Assembly (NCBI GenBank): GCA_947629635.1
Contig: CANREO010000072.1
Coordinates: 1 to 5,417, forward strand
DNA length: 5,417 nt
Reading direction: 5' to 3'
DNA from: an uncultured Clostridia bacterium
Lineage (GTDB): Bacteria; Bacillota; Clostridia; Christensenellales; CAG-917
Positions 1 through 5,417 of the stretch are shown here, one piece after another. Position 1 is the stretch's first letter; each line of letters opens with the position of its first letter. Made by a program: the position numbers and the translations under genes. The notes beneath the pieces were generated by a model, which worked only from the letters and a program-made list of their open reading frames with translations, did not search any database and had not been told where the DNA came from.

Positions 1-245
1 AGAACTTTTTGAAAAATATAACTTATATTTCCCTCATCACGCATTATTTCGCCGCGATATTCGATAAGCCCCGCTATCGCGTTTAAAAGCGTCGTCTTGC
101 CAATGCCGCTCCCTCCGAGGAGCACGCTGATCTTGCCTGCTGCAAATTCGACGTCAAAATCCTTAAAGATGACCTTGTCCCCATAGCTTACGCCAAGTCC
201 TTTTATCTTTATTTTCGGCGCAACTTGATTTGCACAGTCCGTCAT
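1..245 (-). CDS. ABC importer ATP-binding protein, NitT/TauT/SsuB-like (N-terminal part; cut by window edge)
   Basis: This is the first 81 codons of an ABC ATPase whose remainder lies beyond base 1. It starts at the ATG at 245-243, which overlaps the permease stop as ATGA and follows a strong Shine-Dalgarno (GGAGG at 257-253, spacing 7). Visible landmarks are the A-loop aromatic Y21, a Walker A motif GGSGIGKT at residues 44-51, and a Q-loop glutamine at residue 79 (YIFQ). Signature, Walker B and H-loop motifs would be downstream and cannot be seen. By family it would be the cytoplasmic motor that hydrolyses ATP to drive import through the permease encoded just upstream. The assignment to the nitrate/sulfonate/taurine importer class rests mainly on the neighbouring permease and binding protein, because Walker A alone does not give a subfamily. 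The reading frame is intact as far as visible. Confidence 0.93.
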   Translation of the reverse strand, partial: MTDCANQVAPKIKIKGLGVSYGDKVIFKDFDVEFAAGKISVLLGGSGIGKTTLLNAIAGLIEYRGEIMRDEGNISYIFQKV

Positions 246-1021
246 CGTGTCACCTCCCATATCTTTTTAAACAATGCCGCTGCCACTTCCAACACAAAAC
301 TGAACACTATTGAGATAAGCGTCCAAGCAAGCAGCGGAGTTATTTCAAAAGCAGCATAGGAAATTTGAATGTTATTGCCAATGCTTAGGGAGATATTCGT
401 CAAAATTTCCGCCGCCACGATAACCTTCAACGTCAGCGACAGCGTTGCTCCGCTTGTATCGAACAGCGTAGGCGCAATTTGCGGAAGATAAATAAAGCGC
501 ACTCTGTCAATCGGACGCACGCCGTAGAGCTTAGCCATATCGATAAGATCTCTGTCTACGCCGTCGATCGCAGAATAAAACGCAGAATACAAAACGGGAA
601 AAGCAACCAGAAATCCTACGGTTATCGCCATGCTGTTTTTTGTCATAAAAGCGTATGCGATCAATATGACCGCCACAGTGGGCGCGGCGCGCAATATACT
701 GACGATCGGTGAGATGAGCCTGTGCACAGGCTTGCACACTCCGCCCAGCACCGCAAATATCAGCGCCAACACAAATGACAGGGCAAAACATCCGATAGTC
801 CTACCCAGCGTTGCAAGCACATCGAGCCAAAATTTGCCGCTTCCGCCCAAGGTGAAAAACTCCTTAAGTACCGAGCCGGGCATAGGCAATACATACGGCA
901 TCCCCTTTGACGCCGACCATATAGCCCAAACTGCCAACGCGAAGGAAAGCGCCAGCAGCGGATAAAATATGTTTGCGGCAATTCGCTTTGCCGTACTTTT
1001 GTCAATTGTTATTCTCTTCAC
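242..1021 (-). CDS. ABC importer permease, NitT/TauT/SsuC-like (BPD_transp_1 fold)
   Basis: This 259-residue inner-membrane protein is of normal length for the SsuC/TauC/NrtB permease family. It has about six hydrophobic segments, near residues 17-38, 74-96, 104-124, 129-152, 192-212 and 229-250. An LPMPG motif at 45-49 resembles the LPSP motif that follows the first helix in SsuC/TauC-type proteins. The cytoplasmic EAA loop that contacts the ATPase is at about 160-180, with a diverged core (DMAKLYG) but the conserved glycine (G167) and terminal LP (179-180). The start is GTG at 1021-1019, 14 bases after the binding-protein stop. Its Shine-Dalgarno is weak (GAGAG), so coupling to translation of the upstream gene is plausible. 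The last codons contain the ribosome binding site of the ATPase gene, and the stop overlaps that gene's ATG. The substrate cannot be read from the sequence. Confidence 0.93.
   Translation of the reverse strand: MKRITIDKSTAKRIAANIFYPLLALSFALAVWAIWSASKGMPYVLPMPGSVLKEFFTLGGSGKFWLDVLATLGRTIGCFALSFVLALIFAVLGGVCKPVHRLISPIVSILRAAPTVAVILIAYAFMTKNSMAITVGFLVAFPVLYSAFYSAIDGVDRDLIDMAKLYGVRPIDRVRFIYLPQIAPTLFDTSGATLSLTLKVIVAAEILTNISLSIGNNIQISYAAFEITPLLAWTLISIVFSFVLEVAAALFKKIWEVTR
252..258 (-). promoter_or_regulatory. Strong ribosome binding site inside the permease 3' end, for the ATPase
   Basis: The minus strand reads GGGAGGT here, 6 bases (7 from the GGAGG core) before the ATPase ATG at 245. It is embedded in the last permease codons (W-E-V-T-R). 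It fixes the ATPase start and, with the ATGA overlap, points to coupled translation of the two subunits. Confidence 0.8.
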
Positions 1022-1035
1022 TTGTCAACTCTCGG

Positions 1036-2055
1036 TCATACCCAAAACAGAACATCCTTGCTTTCCGCCCAATTTACTGACGGCATTATGTTTTTGAGGA
1101 ACTCTATTATCTCGTCCGCGTCTGCGCTGTCTATCCTGTCGCAGTCTATATTACAACGCCGAATTGACTTCGCGGGGAAAGTCGATGTGCTGTTTATAGA
1201 ACGCGCCTCTGCCGTTATCTCGTCCTCGTGGAGCGCGATCCACTCCTTGTTGTCTTCAAGCGCTTCAAATAGATCCTTCATAAATTCAGCGTCTTCGCAA
1301 AGCATAGTCCTCACAAACAGACCCGCTTGCGGATAGTTGTACTCCCCTTGGATATCGCATGCTTTTGCATACTCGGCTTGCATATCCATCTCTGCGTTTA
1401 TATCGTTTTTGTTATTGAGTTTCTGCGCCGTAGCGGCCGGTTCGCCGACAACGATGTAGTCCGCTTTTTCACCGGTTGTAGCCGTATATCTCGCCACCGC
1501 TTTGGAACCATCCGAAACATATTCGACATATACGTAATCAGCTTGAGTGGGTTGCCCACTCTCTACGATTTCAATATTGTTTGCCTCCATGACAAATCTG
1601 AACACGAGCCCGGGCACGCCTTGCTTGCCGATACACGCGATCCTTTTGCCCTTTATATCGTTCATGGTGATCGGAGGCACGCTACCGCTTACCTCATCCT
1701 TGTGTCCCACGAGATATAGACTTCCCTCTACCGCAACCGAAATCAATTTATAGTCATAGGCGATTTGCGGATCAACGATCTGCTTTGCGCCGACGTTTAT
1801 CGGCATTATGATTATATCTGCCTTACCGGCCATCTGAGCGTTAATGAGTTCGGGCTGCTCCACCGTATACTCTATATTGTGGCCGCCCAACTTCCGATGT
1901 TGAGACGCAAGGCGCAGCATCGCCAGCGCCGGAGTGCCGTCGGGAGCATAAAAGCTAAGCTTGTCTCGATTGTCGCAAGCGGTAAGCCCGATTGCCATGG
2001 CAAGAACGATAGCAACGATCATTATAATTGTAGTGATTTTCGCAAACTTTTTCAT
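1036..2055 (-). CDS. ABC importer substrate-binding lipoprotein, NMT1/SsuA-like
   Basis: This is a 339-residue extracytoplasmic solute receptor. The N-terminus has a lysine-containing n-region, a hydrophobic core and a lipobox LTAC with the lipidated cysteine at residue 27, so it should be anchored on the outer face of the membrane. The mature part fits the periplasmic-binding-protein type II fold. An early strand/loop runs FYAPDGTPALAMLRLA (35-50). A segment at 77-91, GKADIIIMPINVGAK, resembles the 'trait-in-ligand-cleft' stretch of NMT1/SsuA-type proteins. The second lobe begins around 135 (IKGKRIACIGKQG). The start at 2055 is chosen because GAGGTG lies a few bases upstream (2065-2060); an in-frame ATG at 2091 would overlap the upstream gene and lacks such a site. 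The gap to the upstream TM1266-type gene is 22 bases. It pairs with the permease and ATPase that follow. The ligand is unknown: the CCCFC motif of HMP-binding ThiY/THI5 proteins is not visible. Confidence 0.9.
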   Translation of the reverse strand: MKKFAKITTIIMIVAIVLAMAIGLTACDNRDKLSFYAPDGTPALAMLRLASQHRKLGGHNIEYTVEQPELINAQMAGKADIIIMPINVGAKQIVDPQIAYDYKLISVAVEGSLYLVGHKDEVSGSVPPITMNDIKGKRIACIGKQGVPGLVFRFVMEANNIEIVESGQPTQADYVYVEYVSDGSKAVARYTATTGEKADYIVVGEPAATAQKLNNKNDINAEMDMQAEYAKACDIQGEYNYPQAGLFVRTMLCEDAEFMKDLFEALEDNKEWIALHEDEITAEARSINSTSTFPAKSIRRCNIDCDRIDSADADEIIEFLKNIMPSVNWAESKDVLFWV

Positions 2056-2077
2056 AACACACCTCACAGCGTAAAAA

Positions 2078-2326
2078 TTATTCAACTTCAACTGCAGTCA
2101 AGGCGGACTTGATGGAAATATTTTCAAGTCTGCCCAATCTGCCCGTCAGCGCGCTTATACGTTCCTGCTCTCCCTCGACGATGAGCGCTATAGTATTGAC
2201 TTTTTCTCTCGGCACGCCCATTCGTCCTACTATTATATCGGCGAAATCGCTGAGCACGCGTTGCATCTCGAGCGCCGCCTCTCTGCCGCCTGTCACAACT
2301 ATGCCGACAACACCTATTCTTTTCAT
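2078..2326 (-). CDS. TM1266-family putative iron-only hydrogenase system regulator
   Basis: This is an 82-residue cytoplasmic protein. From memory of the family, it matches the small TM1266-like proteins closely. It begins RIGVVGIVV (3-11), has DIIVGRMGVP in the middle (30-39) and TIALIVEG (45-52), and ends with ISALTGRLGRLENISIKSALT (57-77). The family has a ferredoxin-like, ACT/NikR-C-type fold and is named for its frequent linkage to [FeFe]-hydrogenase and HydEFG maturation genes; its molecular role is unproven. The start at 2326 is set by GGAG at 2336-2333 with 6-base spacing. An in-frame ATG at 2398 would add a hydrophobic, non-conserved extension translated through the attenuator hairpin and is rejected. 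It is the first structural gene after the promoter and leader, and is followed 22 bases later by the binding protein. No hydrogenase gene is visible in the window. Confidence 0.88.
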   Translation of the reverse strand: MKRIGVVGIVVTGGREAALEMQRVLSDFADIIVGRMGVPREKVNTIALIVEGEQERISALTGRLGRLENISIKSALTAVEVE

Positions 2327-2356
2327 AATTGTCTCCATTTTTAAGTTTTTTAGCAT

Positions 2357-2390
2357 AAAAAATGCGTTGCCATGCAAGATGTCAACGCAT
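2357..2390 (-). terminator. Leader (attenuator) intrinsic terminator upstream of the TM1266-type gene
   Basis: On the minus strand the stem ATGCGTTG/CAACGCAT (2390-2383 with 2369-2362) has 8 perfect pairs. Above it an A/G mismatch is followed by three more pairs (CAT/ATG) closing a CTTGC loop. Five T residues follow the stem directly (2361-2357), six counting its last base. It sits inside the transcript, 30 bases before the first gene's start codon, so it would stop transcription of the operon unless prevented. The stem is only half GC, so termination may be partial. Confidence 0.65.
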
Positions 2391-2411
2391 AACTTCATAT
2401 ATGTGTTTCAT
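2382..2411 (-). CDS. Candidate 9-residue leader peptide, MKHIYEVMR
   Basis: A short reading frame starts with ATG at 2411-2409 and ends in TGA at 2384-2382. It is preceded by GGAG at 2421-2418 with an ideal 6-base spacing. Its last two codons and stop lie in the 5' arm of the attenuator hairpin, so a ribosome finishing the peptide would cover that arm and should favour read-through. The peptide shows no run of one amino acid, as seen in biosynthetic attenuators. It could be a chance ORF; the support is only the Shine-Dalgarno spacing and the position of the stop codon. Confidence 0.35.
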   Translation of the reverse strand: MKHIYEVMR

Positions 2412-2502
2412 CTTACACTCCGATCCTAATCCCACTCGTCACATCGTAGCGGCAAGCCGCAAACTCCGTATTTACGGGGACATCATTGTTTCAGATATTC
2501 AT

Positions 2503-2531
2503 ATTATAAGCGCAAGTTCAAATTTTGTCAA
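2503..2531 (-). promoter_or_regulatory. Exact-consensus sigma-A promoter for the TM1266/ABC importer operon
   Basis: The minus strand has TTGACA at 2531-2526, a 17-base spacer, and TATAAT at 2508-2503. Both hexamers and the spacer match the housekeeping consensus. The start of transcription should be near 2496. It lies downstream of the previous unit's terminator and upstream of the structured leader. Such a strong promoter fits control after initiation, by attenuation, rather than activation. Confidence 0.9.
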
Positions 2532-2556
2532 TACTCGTCGCGCATTCCCAATACAT

Positions 2557-2585
2557 AAAAAATTCGCGCTTCACGCGCGAATTTT
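2557..2585 (-). terminator. Intrinsic terminator of the permease/lipoprotein unit
   Basis: A perfect 11-bp stem, AAAATTCGCGC paired with GCGCGAATTTT, closes a 5-base GTGAA loop on the minus strand (arms 2585-2575 and 2569-2559). The T run spans 2562-2557. It begins 20 bases after the lipoprotein stop codon and separates that unit from the next promoter about 26 bases on. On the plus strand only four T residues follow, and no plus-strand gene approaches. Confidence 0.93.
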
Positions 2586-2605
2586 ATGTCACTTTATACT
2601 CCGCG

Positions 2606-4384
2606 TCAACCCAACATCAAGATAAATATCGACACCATACCAAGCAAGTTTCCTCTCTTCAACAGATCAAGGTACTCGTTGTACATATCCTCTCCGAACG
2701 TTTGTTCGGTGACTGTGTCCTTTGCCGCAAGAGTTTCAACGGCTGCTCTGCAAGGCGATTCTAGTTCATAATATTCAGTCACGAATTTTTTCATGTCTTG
2801 ATTGATATGACTGATGCACTCTTCTATGCGTGCCTTAACTTGACCGAAACCTTCCCCGACATAATATTTATACCACATTTCGATCATCTCCGGCGTGGCG
2901 TCTGCGACCAAAGCGTATTTATTTACTACTCCGAAAGCTCCGAATCTGCACTTGCTCGCAGCCTCTTCGAGCTGCGCTCTGGTCTTCCTGCCCATCGAGT
3001 AATCCGAGTATGCGCGCTTAAAATCGTCGAAGTTCGGATTGAAATATACGATCGTATTCAACATGACGCTGTAATCGTCGGCGGTAATTATGTCGGGATG
3101 CGCGGTGGGAAGATTTTCCGCGTCGCTTTCCGTCTCCAAGAGCGCGGAAATATTGAGCATCAAATCCATAGCCATTATCGGCGTAGCTTTCTGATAATCG
3201 GCGTCCTCGGTGATGCCGTCAATCAGATCGAAAAGCGTGGCTTTGTCAAACGCTTCCATGATGCTCTTCACCGTCTTGGCGCCGAGCAATCCGACGTTCA
3301 TATCATATAAGGCGTTTCGCGCATCGCCGCTTTGGCTGACGTTTGCGAAAATACCCTCTTTTATAAGACTTATTACATCGGACTGCGTAAGCATATTGCC
3401 GGTAGCGCCGATCACATCGCATATTGCTGGGATCGCGTCGACCACCATATATGCATACTTTGCATAACGAACTATTTCAGAATAAACAGCGGAAGTGACT
3501 ACGTCGTTGTCGAATTTATCTATGATCAACTTCAAAGCCACGTCCAATCTGTCCGCGCCGCCATTGTCAAGAGCGCTTTTCAAGCTGTCCACATTCGCCA
3601 ACAACCTTCTCAATAACAATGATATTTCGCTGTCGGTGATATCGGAAAGGGCTCCGCCTTCCTCAAATATTTTGTTGAATAGTTGATCGTTTACGGCAGT
3701 CACCGACATATTGTATGCAAAGGATACGAGCGCGTTCAGAGGTCCCTTTGCATCCTCAAATGCATCAAGTACGCTCGCCTTTTCCGACGAGGTTGGCACA
3801 AGCATTGCCTTCGCGCGCGCAACGTTTATTCTGTTTGTATCGATGTTGTTGCGCGTAACGTCCGAAGTCGCATGCTTTCTGACTGCGCTCAATCTTTCCA
3901 GCATGCCATCGAAAACTTCGTTTGCCCTGTCTACGACGCCGAATATGAGGTCGTATACTATGTTGCTCACGTCCGCTTGCGTAAACCCCACTTCCCTTAG
4001 AATAGGTATCAACAGTTCGGCGTTTTCTGCAAAATTTTCAAAAAGCTTTACGCCGTTTTCGCTCTTAAGAGATGAAGCCATAGCTTGCAATTTCGCCGTC
4101 TGCAACGAAGAACTTTTCAGCACATCGCACATAAGTTCCGTCCATCCGAGCGTGACGATATAGTCACCCGCATCGTCGAGCCCGGCCGCGGCTTCATCGG
4201 AGAAGTCGCCGCGCCATTCGGCGTTGAGTCCGTTTATAAATGCATTGCGGATGTCTGCGGAGGCCATATCGCGAAGTTGAGCATCGGAGGGCTTTTTATC
4301 TTTGTCGCACGCGAAAAGCGTAGCGATGCTGAACGCTACGACCAACAGAACAAGCAAAATACAAACGACGCGTTTTGACTTCAT
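2606..4384 (-). CDS. Large lipoprotein of unknown function, linked to an FtsX/MacB-type permease
   Basis: This is a 592-residue protein that I do not recognise. The N-terminus (MKSKR, then a hydrophobic stretch at 6-25) ends in a lipobox LFAC with cysteine 26, followed by a charged linker DKDKKPSD. It should therefore be exported and lipid-anchored. The mature part looks mostly alpha-helical, rich in Ala, Leu, Asp, Glu and Lys, with no cysteine or histidine cluster that would suggest a catalytic centre. The last 15 or so residues (GNLLGMVSIFILMLG) are strongly hydrophobic and end the protein, which is odd for a soluble mature lipoprotein. The start at 4384 follows AAGAGG (4398-4393) with 8-base spacing, inside the end of the permease gene and 2 bases after its stop. 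This tight linkage suggests co-expression and perhaps a joint role at the cell surface. A terminator follows directly. Confidence 0.85.
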   Translation of the reverse strand: MKSKRVVCILLVLLVVAFSIATLFACDKDKKPSDAQLRDMASADIRNAFINGLNAEWRGDFSDEAAAGLDDAGDYIVTLGWTELMCDVLKSSSLQTAKLQAMASSLKSENGVKLFENFAENAELLIPILREVGFTQADVSNIVYDLIFGVVDRANEVFDGMLERLSAVRKHATSDVTRNNIDTNRINVARAKAMLVPTSSEKASVLDAFEDAKGPLNALVSFAYNMSVTAVNDQLFNKIFEEGGALSDITDSEISLLLRRLLANVDSLKSALDNGGADRLDVALKLIIDKFDNDVVTSAVYSEIVRYAKYAYMVVDAIPAICDVIGATGNMLTQSDVISLIKEGIFANVSQSGDARNALYDMNVGLLGAKTVKSIMEAFDKATLFDLIDGITEDADYQKATPIMAMDLMLNISALLETESDAENLPTAHPDIITADDYSVMLNTIVYFNPNFDDFKRAYSDYSMGRKTRAQLEEAASKCRFGAFGVVNKYALVADATPEMIEMWYKYYVGEGFGQVKARIEECISHINQDMKKFVTEYYELESPCRAAVETLAAKDTVTEQTFGEDMYNEYLDLLKRGNLLGMVSIFILMLG

Positions 4385-4386
4385 AT

Positions 4387-5417
4387 CTATATCCTCTTAA
4401 CAGTATAGCCTTTTTTGAAATTAAATACAAGCGGCACTGCGATATAGCATATCGAAAGCGACGCCCCTACGGCTATTACCACCCATGCCTCATACATAAA
4501 CTCAAAGTAAAGCCCAAACAGATTGAGGGCATGTATCAAGCAACTTGTGACGGCTACGGAAAACACCAGCGACAAAATAAAGCATACAGCCGCCGTCAAC
4601 ACATATTCGATTATCTCTTCCGATAACAGCTTCTTCTTGGACATGCCCGCATTCAGCAATGCCGTTCTGTGTTTTTCTTCCGACGACCTGCCGACGATAG
4701 ATGCGGCGATAGTCACTGCCATAACGAATAGCGCCACCGCAAAGGCGAGAGTGCCTACCAGATCGAATATCGACGTAGTACTCTCCATCTCCCACCTATA
4801 AGCGGTCAACGCCTCGACTGCATAGTAGTTGTTGTCGGCATACCTCTCCCGTATTGCGTTCACTGCTTCCGATATATTGTCGGAAGTTATAATGACGGTA
4901 TTGGGCAGTATGCCGTAAAGATCCTCAAGCGCTTTTTCCGACACTACGACATAGGCGCCGTTGAACAACTCATGTCTCAATATGCCTCCGACTTCCATCC
5001 GCTTCGTCACTCCGTCGAGAGTCAAATCCAGCATACTGCCCTCGTCCACGCCATAAAGTTCTTTTAATGAATAATCTACAAAAATATACGGTTTATCCGA
5101 CAAAAGCAGCTCTTCAACACGCTGTTTTGACGTGATATATCTGAAATCTATAAAATCCGCACTATGCTTAGAACCCAGTAAATTTATAGTTTCGGAAAAG
5201 TTTTCGCTCTCAAGCGTACCCTGCTGCCACACTATTTTTGTCGCACTTGCAACGCCGTCAAGTTGCTCGAACTGACTGACGTCAAGAGAAGCTTGCACAT
5301 TGGAAACAAAAGCAATATTTCGGAAATCAGACACATAACTGTCAAATATGCTCGTCGTCATGGACCACGCCATAAACAACAACATGCTTATCGCCATACC
5401 AACGCCGAATATAGTCG
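4387..5417 (-). CDS. MacB/FtsX-family ABC transporter permease (C-terminal part; cut by window edge)
   Basis: The frame stays open to the right edge, and 342 residues are visible before the TAG at 4389-4387. Numbered from the first full codon at the edge, a hydrophobic helix (about 1-19) leads into an extracytoplasmic domain (about 20-215) of MacB periplasmic-core type, containing DVSQFEQLDGVASA and a VGGILRHELFNGAYVVV stretch. A second helix follows (about 219-242), then a cytoplasmic loop RSSEEKHRTALLNAGMS, matching the R..E.A.L...G pattern of FtsX-family permeases. Two more helices (about 269-294 and 309-331) and a basic tail ending KKGYTVKRI complete it. These proteins work with a MacB/LolD-type ATPase in export, lipoprotein handling or signalling rather than import. 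The ATPase would be expected upstream, outside the window. The visible part may be the second half of a longer two-module permease. The unknown lipoprotein starts 2 bases after its stop. Confidence 0.85.
   Translation of the reverse strand, partial: TIFGVGMAISMLLFMAWSMTTSIFDSYVSDFRNIAFVSNVQASLDVSQFEQLDGVASATKIVWQQGTLESENFSETINLLGSKHSADFIDFRYITSKQRVEELLLSDKPYIFVDYSLKELYGVDEGSMLDLTLDGVTKRMEVGGILRHELFNGAYVVVSEKALEDLYGILPNTVIITSDNISEAVNAIRERYADNNYYAVEALTAYRWEMESTTSIFDLVGTLAFAVALFVMAVTIAASIVGRSSEEKHRTALLNAGMSKKKLLSEEIIEYVLTAAVCFILSLVFSVAVTSCLIHALNLFGLYFEFMYEAWVVIAVGASLSICYIAVPLVFNFKKGYTVKRI

Larger units (their letters stand above)
2327..2496 (-). promoter_or_regulatory. Structured mRNA leader, candidate attenuator or riboswitch of unassigned class
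   Basis: This is the predicted 5' untranslated region of about 170 nt between the likely transcription start (about 2496, inferred from the -10 box) and the TM1266-type gene. In order along the RNA it holds a hairpin CCGT-AAAT-ACGG (2477-2466), a hairpin GCGG-CTTG-CCGC (2460-2449), a purine-rich stretch with two GAGTG copies (2435-2417), a Shine-Dalgarno and 9-codon ORF (2421-2382), and a terminator-like hairpin (2390-2357). I could not recognise conserved cores of TPP, SAM, FMN, purine, lysine, glycine, cyclic-di-GMP or T-box leaders. A faint likeness to part of the cobalamin core is insufficient, because the upstream half of that aptamer would fall before the promoter. The length and the terminator before the gene suggest conditional read-through. 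Confidence 0.55.

Noticed and set aside
1036..2091. Longer form of the binding protein starting at 2091
   Set aside because: It would overlap the upstream gene and add residues before a normal lipoprotein signal. The start at 2055 has a GAGGTG site.
2078..2398. Longer form of the TM1266-type protein starting at 2398
   Set aside because: The extra 24 residues are read through the attenuator hairpin, do not resemble the family, and have no Shine-Dalgarno, while the start at 2326 has GGAG at 6-base spacing.
2471..2485. Very short ORF ATGATGTCCCCGTAA near the leader 5' end
   Set aside because: It has four codons and no Shine-Dalgarno; most likely chance.
2357..2496. TPP or cobalamin riboswitch in the leader
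   Set aside because: The conserved TPP core is absent. Part of the leader (CCGTAAATACGG followed by CCGCTACGATGTGA) faintly recalls the cobalamin core, but the upstream conserved half would lie before the transcription start and the GCCACTG and GGGAAGG boxes are missing.
2509..2530. Short inverted repeat CAAAATTTG between the promoter hexamers as an operator
   Set aside because: Only four bases per arm in an AT-rich spacer; too short to separate from chance.
2798..3310. Long plus-strand open frames opposite the lipoprotein, importer and permease genes
   Set aside because: They are antisense to well-supported genes, have no good ribosome binding sites or recognisable domains, and their composition is that of complement-strand shadows.
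4387..5397. Treating the permease as complete from the ATG at 5397
   Set aside because: The frame is open to the window edge, and that methionine is inside a hydrophobic helix that begins further upstream.

Overview
The window looks like a piece of an anaerobic, low-to-mid-GC Firmicutes (Clostridia-like) chromosome. The signs are Gram-positive style Shine-Dalgarno sites before nearly every gene, an exact consensus housekeeping promoter, lipoproteins with Sec/lipobox signals, and a TM1266-family protein, a family tied to iron-only [FeFe] hydrogenase systems. The organism assignment is inference; no rRNA or other taxonomic marker is present. All genes lie on the minus strand, so transcription runs from high to low coordinates.

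Right part (5417 to 2557): the end of one transcription unit. It holds the C-terminal part of a MacB/FtsX-type ABC permease, cut by the window edge, and then, 2 bases later, a 592-residue lipoprotein of unknown function. A strong 11-bp intrinsic terminator closes the unit 20 bases after the lipoprotein stop.

Middle (2531 to 2327): a regulatory stretch without a conventional gene. An exact TTGACA-17-TATAAT promoter is followed by a leader of about 170 nt. The leader contains two small hairpins, a Shine-Dalgarno-preceded 9-codon open reading frame, and a hairpin followed by a T run placed before the first structural gene. This layout suggests transcription attenuation or a riboswitch. I could not match it to a known riboswitch class.

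Left part (2326 to 1): the operon driven by that promoter. Its order is a TM1266-family putative hydrogenase-system regulator, then a lipoprotein substrate-binding protein, an inner-membrane permease and the N-terminal part of the ATPase of a NitT/TauT/SsuABC-like importer. Gaps are 22 and 14 bases, and the last pair overlaps by four bases (ATGA). The importer's substrate is unknown. Co-transcription with the TM1266-type gene suggests uptake of something related to hydrogenase or metallocofactor metabolism, but this is guilt by association.

The most interesting part is the 2327-2531 promoter/leader. I see no tRNA, rRNA, CRISPR array, insertion sequence or large repeat.
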